A stretch of 64,000 bases of DNA, taken from positions 15,108 through 79,107 of the forward strand of contig JACKJP010000017.1 of assembly GCA_020637895.1 (NCBI GenBank), read 5' to 3'. The first letter of the stretch is position 1, and each line of letters begins with the position of its first letter. Position numbers and translations under genes: made by a program. Shown here piece by piece: positions 44,845-52,769 of the stretch. A model generated the notes under the pieces. That model was not told the origin of the DNA, searched no databases, and worked only from the letters and a program-made list of their open reading frames with translations. The stretch comes from Rhodobiaceae bacterium. Its GTDB lineage: Bacteria; Pseudomonadota; Alphaproteobacteria; Rhizobiales; Tepidamorphaceae.

Positions 44845-44860
44845 CTGATGCTTCATCAGT
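44844..44860. promoter_or_regulatory. Putative operator, copy 5 (perfect)
   Basis: ACTGATG-CTT-CATCAGT is a perfect 7+7 inverted repeat with a 3-bp spacer. It overlaps the predicted +1 and ends 15 bp before the ligase GTG start, a classical repressor position. Confidence 0.75.
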
Positions 44861-44875
44861 TTGGGGAGTGCATTG

Positions 44876-46495
44876 GTGAGTTTTCCTGTTTGGTCGCCGG
44901 ACGTGCGCGAGACGGTGACGCAGATTCTGGCCCGCGCTGTCGAGCGCTATCCGGACAATATCTGGCTTGATTTTCAGGGGGAGACATACAGCTACGCGGA
45001 TATGGACAGGCGCTCGACGCGTCTGGCCCATGGGCTGGCCGCACGCGGGGTCAGGCAGGGCGACCGGGTCTGCAGCCTGCTCGATTCCAATGTCGATTCG
45101 ATTTCCCTGTGGCTGGCGGCGAACAAGCTGGGTGCGATCCACGTGCCGGTCAACACCGCTTACAAGGGCAGCTTTCTCAGCCATCAGTTTGACGATGCAG
45201 GGGCCGAGGTGCTGGTCATGGAGCCCGATTATGCGCTGCGCCTCAACAATATCGAGGACGACCTGCCGCAAGCCCGCACCGTCCTGGTTCGCGGCCGCGA
45301 CCTGCCGCTGCCGGAATACCGGCGGCTGCAGGCCGAACGCCTCACGGCGGCCTATGTCGGCAACGACACGCCCCACCCGGATGTGAACAGGCCCGGCGAC
45401 CTGTGCATGCTGATCTTCACCGGCGGCACGACCGGCCCGTCGAAAGGGTGTATGATTTCGCACAACTATGCCTGCAACATCGCGCGGCAGATCCTGAAGC
45501 GTGAGGCACGGGACCAGAACACGATCAACTGGACCCCGTTGCCCTTCTTCCACATGAACGCGCTGGGCGGTTCGATCCTGTCCTCGGCGATGGTCGGCGC
45601 CAGGGTTGCGGTATTCCCGCGTTTTTCGGTGTCGAAGTTCTGGGACGACATCGAACGGTCAGGCGCCACCATCGTCAACCTGCTCGGTTCGATGCTGACG
45701 TTCATTGCCAATGCGCCGGAGAGCGAGGCGGCCCGGCGCTGCTTCGGCCAGATCCATGCGGTGCGCGGCTCTCCGTTTCCGCTGGAGATACAGAAGAAGT
45801 GGAAGGAGCGGTTCGGCGTGACCATTACCGGCTCGCACAACTACGGCCTGACCGAAGCGGCACGGGTCACTTCGCTTGCCGACGACGTCGTCGGCCCGCC
45901 CGGCAACGCGGGCAGGGTCAACGAGGATTTCGAAGTGCGGATCGTCGACGACGAGGACAACGAGGTTCCGGTCGGCCAGCCGGGCGAGATCATCATCCGC
46001 CCGCGCCATCCCGACATCATGTTCTCCGGCTACTGGAACAGGCCGGAGGATACGTTGAAGATCATGCGCAACCTCTGGCTCCATTCGGGCGATATCGGGC
46101 GCATGGACGAGGACGGCTTCATGTTCTTCGTCGACCGCAAGAAGGATTATCTGCGCCGCCGCGGCGAGAACATTTCCAGCCAGGAACTGGAAGCCACGTT
46201 CAAGAAGCACGACGCGATCAAGGACGTTGCCGTCCATGCCGTTCTGGCCGGGTCGGAGGACGAGGTGAAGGCCACCATTACGCTCAAGGACGGTATCCGC
46301 ATCAGCGAACGCGAACTGTGTGAATGGTGCCTCGACAAGGTGCCGTACTTCGCCGTCCCCCGCTTCATCGAATTCCGCAGCGACCTGCCACGAAACCCCG
46401 TCGGACGCATCCTCAAGTATCAGCTCCGCGACGAGGGATGCACACAAAATACTTGGGATCGCGAAAAAGATGACATCCATTTCGTAAAACGATGA
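44876..46495 (+). CDS. AMP-forming acyl-CoA ligase, CaiC-like
   Basis: I start at GTG 44876 with GGGGAG seven bases upstream (539 residues); a TTG at 44861 would lie directly against the operator. FTGGTTGPSKG is the phosphate loop, SHNYGLTEA the adenine motif, DRKKDYLRRRGENIS the hinge, and NPVGRILKY carries the catalytic lysine. Overall it resembles crotonobetaine/carnitine-CoA ligase and fadD-like enzymes rather than the other two ligases in the window. It activates an unknown acid. Codon use seems more GC-rich than the flanking genes by eye, possibly a different origin. Followed by the convergent TetR gene. Confidence 0.93.
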   Translation: MSFPVWSPDVRETVTQILARAVERYPDNIWLDFQGETYSYADMDRRSTRLAHGLAARGVRQGDRVCSLLDSNVDSISLWLAANKLGAIHVPVNTAYKGSFLSHQFDDAGAEVLVMEPDYALRLNNIEDDLPQARTVLVRGRDLPLPEYRRLQAERLTAAYVGNDTPHPDVNRPGDLCMLIFTGGTTGPSKGCMISHNYACNIARQILKREARDQNTINWTPLPFFHMNALGGSILSSAMVGARVAVFPRFSVSKFWDDIERSGATIVNLLGSMLTFIANAPESEAARRCFGQIHAVRGSPFPLEIQKKWKERFGVTITGSHNYGLTEAARVTSLADDVVGPPGNAGRVNEDFEVRIVDDEDNEVPVGQPGEIIIRPRHPDIMFSGYWNRPEDTLKIMRNLWLHSGDIGRMDEDGFMFFVDRKKDYLRRRGENISSQELEATFKKHDAIKDVAVHAVLAGSEDEVKATITLKDGIRISERELCEWCLDKVPYFAVPRFIEFRSDLPRNPVGRILKYQLRDEGCTQNTWDREKDDIHFVKR

Positions 46496-46531
46496 TGAAG
46501 GGCACGTTTTGCGCCCGTTGTTGTCGGTTCG

Positions 46532-47179
46532 CTAATCCATGAACGATGTGCCGCCGCTCAACGCGGCAGCCACGAGAAACGCCGTGGTTTCAATCGAGCG
46601 CGGACGCGTCGCCTTGTGTGCCGAGGGAAGGCGGACCGTTTGCGCAGTGCGTTCCAGCAGCGCCAGAATTACGGATGCAGTGGATGGCGGATCAAGGCGA
46701 CGCTCTTCAGGCAGGTTGGCCTGCAACTCATGAATCTTTTCCTGTAGCAACAAGTGCAGAGGCTCGACCGATCGGCGGCGCGCATCAACGAAGCGCTTGT
46801 CTCCTTCGTCGGCAACAAAATTGCGAACACGCAGCAAGGCATGATGCTCGTCCCAAAAGGTGATGTAGAGGTTCACCAGCCGTTTTGCATTCTCGAGCAA
46901 TATTTCGCGAGTCCATGGCACTTTTAACAACTCGGTCAATTTTGGACTGGATTGGTCGATCTGATTAATTGCGGCCAGTGCCGCATCGCTTACCGTCTCG
47001 AAATAAAGGTAGAAAGTCGAAGTGGAAACGCCTGCGCTTTGCCCGATCTCCGCAACCTTGATTTCACGCAAGGGACGCCGAACAAGCAGGTCGGCAGTCG
47101 CCGAAATGATTTTTTCGCGGGTAAGCAGACCTTTGCTTCCCATTGATTGGCCGTAAAGGTTCTGTGTTGGGCGCGCCAT
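46532..47179 (-). CDS. TetR-family transcriptional regulator
   Basis: 215 residues. The N-terminal helix-turn-helix domain spans about 17-62 (REKIISATADLLVRRPLREIKVAEIGQSAGVSTSTFYLYFETV, with the diagnostic STFYLYF), followed by an all-helical ligand-binding/dimer domain. TetR proteins usually repress and are released by a pathway ligand or acyl-CoA. An operator-like repeat lies in the gap to the divergent SDR, so self-regulation is likely. I propose it binds the ACTGAYG-N3-CRTCAGT repeats across the window. An ATG at 47143 is an alternative start. Confidence 0.93.
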   Translation of the reverse strand: MARPTQNLYGQSMGSKGLLTREKIISATADLLVRRPLREIKVAEIGQSAGVSTSTFYLYFETVSDAALAAINQIDQSSPKLTELLKVPWTREILLENAKRLVNLYITFWDEHHALLRVRNFVADEGDKRFVDARRRSVEPLHLLLQEKIHELQANLPEERRLDPPSTASVILALLERTAQTVRLPSAHKATRPRSIETTAFLVAAALSGGTSFMD

Positions 47180-47223
47180 GGACTACTGGACCTAGATCGA
47201 ACGTATCCGGGCATTGCGGGGTG

Positions 47224-47240
47224 GCTGACGATCCGTCAAG
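47224..47240. promoter_or_regulatory. Putative operator, copy 6
   Basis: GCTGACG-ATC-CGTCAAG matches 11 of 14 consensus arm positions, with an uninterrupted TGACG/CGTCA core. It sits between the divergent TetR (47179) and SDR (47266) starts. Confidence 0.5.
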
Positions 47241-47265
47241 TTTTGTGTCTGGATTTTGGGATTGG

Positions 47266-48138
47266 ATGGCTGTGGAAAGCAAGAATAAATTCCAGCTCAC
47301 CGGCAAGGTAGCGCTGGTGACGGGCGGTGGTGGCGGGATCGGCCGCGCCTGCGCAATCAGCATGGCTGAATTCGGCGCCGACATCGTCGTTGCGGACATC
47401 GTGCCGGAACGCTGCGACGAAGTCGTCCAGTGCGTGGAAGCGATTGGCCGCAAGGCGCTCGCCATGCCAACGGATGTTATGGATACGGAGCAGATCCGCA
47501 CAGCAATTGCTGCGGCCGATGAAGCGTTTGGGCGGCTCGATATTCTGGTGAACAACGCAGGCGGCGTTGCATACAAGCCATTTCTCGAGCAGAGCGAGCG
47601 CAGCTGGCAGCGTCACATCGACATCAATCTCATGAGTGTTTTCGCCGCGACCCAAGCGGCTGCGCACGTCATGGCGCGCTGCGGCAGGGGCGGATCGATC
47701 GTCAACGTCGCATCGATCGAAGGGATGCGGGCGGGACCGAATGTAGCGGTCTATGCCGCATGCAAGGCCGCGATGATCAGCTTCACCAAGTCCATGGCGC
47801 TGGAGTTGTCGGACCAGCGGATCAGGGTGAACTGTATTGCGCCAGACCATACGATAACGCCCGGTGGTCGCGGCAACCGTTCTGGCCCGGTCGATAAGAC
47901 CAAGTGGCGCGTCCCCACACCCGAAGAGGACGATTGCATGCGCCGTGTCATTCCCCTGCTTCGGGAAGGTGATGCCGAGGAATGCGGCGATCTGGCGGCA
48001 TTTCTTTGCTCGGACATGGCATCCTACATCACCGGCGCGACAATTCCGATCGACGGCGGGACCTCGGCGGCAATGGGATGGGTTCGCGGCAGCAAGGGGC
48101 AGTGGACGCAGATGGAAGGCCAACGGCCCGACAGATGA
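47266..48138 (+). CDS. Short-chain dehydrogenase/reductase
   Basis: I start at ATG 47266; an upstream ATG at 47143 would run into the TetR gene. The 290-residue protein has TGGGGGIG, NNAGG, a NVAS serine, YAACK and a C-terminal PIDGG. An insertion around residues 195-215 (DHTITPGGRGNRSGP) is longer than in FabG and probably shapes the pocket. It is first of three consecutive SDR genes linked by ATGA overlaps. Its divergence from TetR across the operator repeat suggests direct control. Confidence 0.9.
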   Translation: MAVESKNKFQLTGKVALVTGGGGGIGRACAISMAEFGADIVVADIVPERCDEVVQCVEAIGRKALAMPTDVMDTEQIRTAIAAADEAFGRLDILVNNAGGVAYKPFLEQSERSWQRHIDINLMSVFAATQAAAHVMARCGRGGSIVNVASIEGMRAGPNVAVYAACKAAMISFTKSMALELSDQRIRVNCIAPDHTITPGGRGNRSGPVDKTKWRVPTPEEDDCMRRVIPLLREGDAEECGDLAAFLCSDMASYITGATIPIDGGTSAAMGWVRGSKGQWTQMEGQRPDR

Positions 48139-48920
48139 ACGGGGCGGCTACCAAGTTGATCGACCTTACGGGAAAGTCGATCCTGGTGACAGGAGGGGGG
48201 GGAGGCCTCGCTGCCGACATGGGAGCCCTATTCGTCGATCTGGGAGCGCGTGTCCTCCTAGCCGATATCGCCGAAGATGCCGCAATGGCGATCGCAGGAC
48301 GGATCGGCGCCGGTGCAAAAGGCATTGGATGTGATATCTCCGATGAACGTTCGGTTGAGAAACTGGCTAGGTTTGTTTCAGCCGAATTCGGCGCGATCGA
48401 CGCATTGATTAACAACGCCGCGCATGCGGACATTGCCGCCGACCTCGACCTCCTGGCGACCGACACCGCCGTCTGGGACCGCACAATGCAGGTCAACTTG
48501 CGCGGAACGATGCTGGTCTCGCGTGCGATCCTACCGCTGATGATCAACAACGGCGGCGGCGCTGTTGTCACGGTGGTTTCGCGCCAAGGCATCGCCCCGC
48601 CTCTGTCGGGCATGCGTGTCGCATACGGGACCAGCAAGGCCGCGCTTGTCATGCTCGCACGCCATATTGCCGTTACGTACGGCAAGCGTGGGATCCGCAG
48701 CAATGCCGTGGCGCCAGGCACGATCGAGACCGAGCGTATGCTCGCGACGTTGAGCCAGGAACGCCTGGCGCAATCGCGGGCGAACGTTCTGACACCCTAT
48801 CTCGGCGCGCCGGAAGACATATCCAACTGTATCGCCTTCCTCGTCAGCGATGCAGGACGGTATATCACCGGTCAGGTCATCCAGGTCGATGGCGGGGTAT
48901 TGACGGGGCTGCACGAATGA
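48135..48920 (+). CDS. Short-chain dehydrogenase/reductase with altered nucleotide motif
   Basis: 261 residues from the ATG that overlaps the upstream stop (ATGA). The glycine-rich loop is TGGGGGLA, so the last Gly of TGxxxGxG is Ala26, an uncommon change that may affect cofactor binding. The rest is standard: NNAA, the serine in VVSRQG, YGTSK and QVDGG. It overlaps the next SDR by ATGA. With its two neighbours it may form a mixed SDR assembly or act on successive intermediates. Confidence 0.87.
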   Translation: MNGAATKLIDLTGKSILVTGGGGGLAADMGALFVDLGARVLLADIAEDAAMAIAGRIGAGAKGIGCDISDERSVEKLARFVSAEFGAIDALINNAAHADIAADLDLLATDTAVWDRTMQVNLRGTMLVSRAILPLMINNGGGAVVTVVSRQGIAPPLSGMRVAYGTSKAALVMLARHIAVTYGKRGIRSNAVAPGTIETERMLATLSQERLAQSRANVLTPYLGAPEDISNCIAFLVSDAGRYITGQVIQVDGGVLTGLHE

Positions 48921-49738
48921 AGGGAACGCACTTCGATCTGGAGTCCAAGGTAGCCATAGTGACAGGTGCAAGCGAGGGCATGGGCCGCGCCGTGTCAGAA
49001 CTGTTTGCAGCGAGCGGCGCCCGCCTAGTTATCGCGGCGCGCACCTCGGCCAGGATCGAGGCCACTGCGGAGAACCTCAATCAACGTTTCGGCAACGGCA
49101 GGACGATAGCCGTGCCCGTTCCAGGCGATCTTGGCGATAAGGCGCATTTGCGTGCACTCGTTGAAACCGCGATTGAGCGGTTCGAAACACTTACGACGGT
49201 ACTATGTTCGCCGGCCATCCGGCCTTGGCTCGGCCCATCGACCGAGACGTCTGACGACGTGTTGGACCAGCAACTGCTCTACGTCCTCAAGAGCCGATTC
49301 TGGCTTTCCACAATGGCCATCCCGCATATGATAGCCGCGGGCGGCGGATCGCTGATTTACATCGGCTCTGGGTCGGTCTTCGAGGCGACAGCCGAGCGTT
49401 CGGCGAACTCGATCGCCCGCGCGGGCGAATGGCAGATGATGAAGAATTTCGCTGCCGAGTTCGGCAAGAACAACTTGCGCGCCAACATCATCGCGCCCGG
49501 CATGGTTGAATCGAGCGGCAGCAAGGCGCTGTTCGAAAGTGAGGAGGGCGCGAAGCGCATCAATGGCCTTCCGATGCGACGTGGAGGGAAGGTGGAGGAA
49601 ATCGCGATGGCAGCCGCCTTTCTCGCCAGCGACGCCAGTTCATTTACGACCGGAGCGGTCCTGCCGGTCGATGGAGGACGGTTGTTGCATGCCGTCGACG
49701 GCATGCTTACCCGGGCCTATGCGGACCGACGGCCATGA
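48917..49738 (+). CDS. SDR-family protein lacking the catalytic Tyr/Lys pair
   Basis: 273 residues. The nucleotide loop TGASEGMG is intact, and Ser151 stands at the catalytic serine position. However the YxxxK motif is replaced by Asn164 and Arg168 (NSIAR); alignment with ordinary SDRs needs no gaps from there to the LRANIIAPG segment. NNAG is also lost (CSPAIRP). It is therefore probably not a conventional oxidoreductase; it could be a non-redox SDR, an isomerase/lyase or a regulatory subunit of a neighbour. It overlaps the SnoaL gene downstream as ATGA. Confidence 0.87.
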   Translation: MKGTHFDLESKVAIVTGASEGMGRAVSELFAASGARLVIAARTSARIEATAENLNQRFGNGRTIAVPVPGDLGDKAHLRALVETAIERFETLTTVLCSPAIRPWLGPSTETSDDVLDQQLLYVLKSRFWLSTMAIPHMIAAGGGSLIYIGSGSVFEATAERSANSIARAGEWQMMKNFAAEFGKNNLRANIIAPGMVESSGSKALFESEEGAKRINGLPMRRGGKVEEIAMAAAFLASDASSFTTGAVLPVDGGRLLHAVDGMLTRAYADRRP

Positions 49739-50172
49739 CGGAGGCCCCCGAACCAGGCCTGCGTGCTGCAATCACGGATGTGCTCGTCGCGGCGAAGTTT
49801 GCCAAGGATGACGAGGACGCGAAGAGATTCGCGCATTGCTGGGCACGCAACGCCCGGATCGAAATTACTTCCAACGGAAGGAAACTGGCACCCGTTGAGG
49901 GACGCGCCGCGATTATGGCATTCTACGCGAAAGTCTGGGAAACCGGTGGCCACGGTAAAGGTGCGGCGCGCGAAGTACATGTGGCCGAACCGGCAGACAT
50001 TATTGCCCTGGCGCCGGACCGCTTGCGTGCGCGACATGCGGAAGCCTTTTTCTTTGCCGATGCCGATGGTCCCAGGATTCGAGGCTTTGGCACGTTCGAC
50101 GACGAGGTTGTTTGGGAAGACGGTGCCTGGCGCATAGTCCACCGCATCGCGACACTGACGAGGAATAGCTGA
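49735..50172 (+). CDS. SnoaL/NTF2-like protein
   Basis: 145 residues with the NTF2-like layout: DVLVAAKFAKDDEDAKRFAHCW, a central GRAAIMAFYAKVW helix and a terminal VVWEDGAWRIVHRIATL strand pair, as in SnoaL-like isomerase or cyclase proteins. Its ATG overlaps the stop of the degenerate SDR, so the two are made together; the SnoaL protein may supply activity, or the pair may form a complex. A CoA-transferase follows. Confidence 0.83.
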   Translation: MTEAPEPGLRAAITDVLVAAKFAKDDEDAKRFAHCWARNARIEITSNGRKLAPVEGRAAIMAFYAKVWETGGHGKGAAREVHVAEPADIIALAPDRLRARHAEAFFFADADGPRIRGFGTFDDEVVWEDGAWRIVHRIATLTRNS

Positions 50173-50250
50173 AATTGCCGGTGCATTTGGATGAGGCCGG
50201 GAGGAAGATGCCGCCGCGGCGCATGCCATTCCGTCTTCCGGGCGCAAGAT

Positions 50251-51501
50251 ATGACGCTTGACCGGGTTCTCGATCAGTTCCGCCCCGGACGCAGGATCTA
50301 CTTGCCTGGTTCGACCGGTGAAATTCACGCCCTGGTGGAGGCGCTGGCGGCCGATCCGGAGCGGATGGATGGCGTCAATGTGATCAGTTGTCTGCTACCC
50401 GGGATGAACAGTTTCGATTATGCCGGCCTGCACAAAAATGCGCAGCTGACCACCTTCCTTTTTCCGCCGGGTTCGCGCGAGAGCTTTCGTGCCGGCCGAG
50501 TACAGATCCTGCCGCTATCCTATTTCCCTGCCGCCCGGTTCATCGCGGAAGATGCTGAGCTGGATGTTGCGGTTGCTCATGTAGCTCCACCCATGCCCGA
50601 GGAGGGAACAAGGGCCTCGGTCGGCATCGCTGCCGATTTCACGACGATATCCTGGAACGCGGCGAAGAAGCGCATTGCCTTCGTCAATCCCAATATGCCT
50701 GCCATGCCGCGCGGCCCGCGGATCGACCTCGCCGACGCAGACCTGGTCGTGGAGGCGGAAAGCCCCTTGGTTGAAGTGCCGACCGGCGCTGCGGGAGCCA
50801 CTGGACAGGCTATCGCAGCGCATGTCGCGAACCTCATTCCGGACGGAGCCGCGCTGCAGGTTGGAATAGGCTCCGCCCCCGCCGCCCTCTGGCGCGCGCT
50901 GCGCAGCCGAAGGAACCTGCGCTTGCGGTCCGGCTTGGCAAGCGAAGACCTCTTGATGCTCGCCGATGTGGGCGCATTGGGACAGTGTGATCATGTCGCA
51001 GGTATACTTGCCGGCTCCACGGCGTTCTATCGTGAGGCGGCTGCGCGCGATCTTGTCCGTCTTTCGGATACGCTGGAAACCCACGATGCGGGCGCAATTG
51101 GGATGGAAGAGAACTTCGTTGCCGCGAACTCTGCGCTGGCTGTCGACCTGTTCGGGCAGGTAAATCTCGAGTGGCAAGGCGCCCGTCCGCTGAGCGGCGT
51201 CGGTGGCGCACCCGATTTTGCGTCGGCTGCGCTGGTTTCTCAAGGCGGAATGGGCATCACCATGTTGCCGTCCCGGGCCCGCAACGGCTCGATCAGCCGG
51301 ATCGTCGCCCGGCTTGATGTCGAGACTGTTTCGCTTCCGCGCAACCTTGCCGATATCGTTGTAAGCGAACATGGCATAGCGCGACTACGCAACAAATCGC
51401 TCGATGCGCGAGCCGAGGCGCTGATCGCTATTGCCCATCCCGGTTTTCGCGACGAATTGGCCGGTCAGTGGCGCAAAATGCGGGACATGATGACCCGCTG
51501 A
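50251..51501 (+). CDS. Acetyl-CoA hydrolase/CoA-transferase family protein
   Basis: 416 residues from ATG 50251, which begins the recognisable domain; an ATG at 50191 is possible and neither has a strong ribosome binding site. Class I CoA-transferase features include TGAAGATGQAIAAHVANLIPDGAALQVGIGSAP and GMEENFVAANSALAVDLFGQVNLE, where family members place the catalytic Glu, and a C-terminal VVSEHGIARL. It likely moves CoA between acetate, propionate or succinate and a pathway acid, or hydrolyses an acyl-CoA. It is the last gene before a convergent acyl-CoA dehydrogenase. Confidence 0.88.
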   Translation: MTLDRVLDQFRPGRRIYLPGSTGEIHALVEALAADPERMDGVNVISCLLPGMNSFDYAGLHKNAQLTTFLFPPGSRESFRAGRVQILPLSYFPAARFIAEDAELDVAVAHVAPPMPEEGTRASVGIAADFTTISWNAAKKRIAFVNPNMPAMPRGPRIDLADADLVVEAESPLVEVPTGAAGATGQAIAAHVANLIPDGAALQVGIGSAPAALWRALRSRRNLRLRSGLASEDLLMLADVGALGQCDHVAGILAGSTAFYREAAARDLVRLSDTLETHDAGAIGMEENFVAANSALAVDLFGQVNLEWQGARPLSGVGGAPDFASAALVSQGGMGITMLPSRARNGSISRIVARLDVETVSLPRNLADIVVSEHGIARLRNKSLDARAEALIAIAHPGFRDELAGQWRKMRDMMTR

Positions 51502-51531
51502 TGCAATGGGCCAGAGCCAGGTTGACCGGGG

Positions 51532-52683
51532 TCAGAAGCTCTTCGGCAAATCCAGAGCGTGGGTGGCGACATGGCTCAGGATCAGGTTCGTACTAATCGG
51601 CGCTACCTGATAGAGCCGCGTTTCGCGGAACTTGCGCTCGATATCGTACTCCTCGGCGAAACCGAAGCCACCATGGGTCTGGATACACATGTCAGCGGCA
51701 AACCAGCTCGCTTCGGATGCCAGCATCTTGGCCATGTTTGCCTCGGTGCCACCCAGGTGCCCCTCGTCGAACAGGCGCGCCGCCTTGTCGACCATCTCGG
51801 CCGCTGCTGACAACTGCACATAGGCGCGTGCGATCGGGAACTGGATTCCCTGGTTTTCGCCGATAGGTCTTCCGAAAACGCTGCGATCCCGTGCGTAGGC
51901 GGAGGCGCGGTCGATAAAAAAGCGACCGTCGCCAATGCACTCGCTGGCAATCAAGATCCGCTCGGCATTCATCCCGGAAAGGATATACTTGAAACCCTTG
52001 CCCTCCTCGCCGATGAGGTTTGCAGCCGGTACGCGCAGATCGTCAAAAAAAAGTTCCGTGGTCGCGTGATTCAGCATGGTGCGGACGGGCCGGATGGTAA
52101 GCCCGTTGCCGACCGCCTCGCGCATATCGACGAGCAGGACGCTCATTCCGTCCGACGGCTTCTTGCAGTCCTCCCGCGGGGTTGTTCGGCACAACAGGAC
52201 CATGAGGTCCGAATGTTCGGCGCGGCTGATCCAGATCTTCTGACCGTTGACCACATAGTCGTCCCCGTGACGTTTGGCGAAGGTTCGAATTCGCGTTGTG
52301 TCGGTGCCGGCGGTCGGTTCGGTTACACCGAACGCCTGCAGGCGCAGTTCACCGCTGGAAACCTTGGGCAGGTATTCCTGTTTCTGGACGTCCGATCCGT
52401 GCTTCAGCACCGTTCCCATAGTGTACATCTGCGCGTGGCAGGCTCCACCGTTACACCCCGATCTGTGAATTTCCTCAAGAACGGCGGTTGCCGCCAGGAG
52501 GCCCAGCCCGGACCCTCCGAACTCCTCTGGAATCAGAACAGAAAGAAATCCCCCTTCGGTAAGCGCCTTGACGAATTGTTCGGGATACGCTCGCTCGCGG
52601 TCCAGTTTCTGCCAGTACTCTCCTGGGAAATCCGCACACAGGCGGCGTACGGCTTCACGGATTTCGGGAAAGGACTCGCTCAC
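51532..52683 (-). CDS. Acyl-CoA dehydrogenase, IVD/LCAD-type base position
   Basis: 383 residues. FGVTEPTAGTD and KIWISRAEHSD are the flavin/substrate segments. The MCAD-type C-terminal catalytic Glu is absent (RLYQVAPIST), but Glu241 in NAERILIA matches the helix-G base of isovaleryl- and long-chain acyl-CoA dehydrogenases. It would introduce a 2,3 double bond into a branched or bulky acyl-CoA with FAD. It is separated by 86 bp from the upstream SDR on the same strand. It differs strongly from the ACAD10/11-like enzyme at 10775. Confidence 0.92.
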   Translation of the reverse strand: MSESFPEIREAVRRLCADFPGEYWQKLDRERAYPEQFVKALTEGGFLSVLIPEEFGGSGLGLLAATAVLEEIHRSGCNGGACHAQMYTMGTVLKHGSDVQKQEYLPKVSSGELRLQAFGVTEPTAGTDTTRIRTFAKRHGDDYVVNGQKIWISRAEHSDLMVLLCRTTPREDCKKPSDGMSVLLVDMREAVGNGLTIRPVRTMLNHATTELFFDDLRVPAANLIGEEGKGFKYILSGMNAERILIASECIGDGRFFIDRASAYARDRSVFGRPIGENQGIQFPIARAYVQLSAAAEMVDKAARLFDEGHLGGTEANMAKMLASEASWFAADMCIQTHGGFGFAEEYDIERKFRETRLYQVAPISTNLILSHVATHALDLPKSF

Positions 52684-52769
52684 GTAAGATTCTCCAGGTT
52701 CGGGCTCGCTTCAATGGCCGGCCAATGCAGGATCCGGTCTGGCACGCGACTGCGCAAGGTGGCGCCCGG

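Noticed and set aside
51518..51533. TGACCGGGGTCA hairpin between convergent CoA-transferase and acyl-CoA dehydrogenase genes as terminator
   Set aside because: The stem is only 5 bp with a 2-nt loop; too weak to call.
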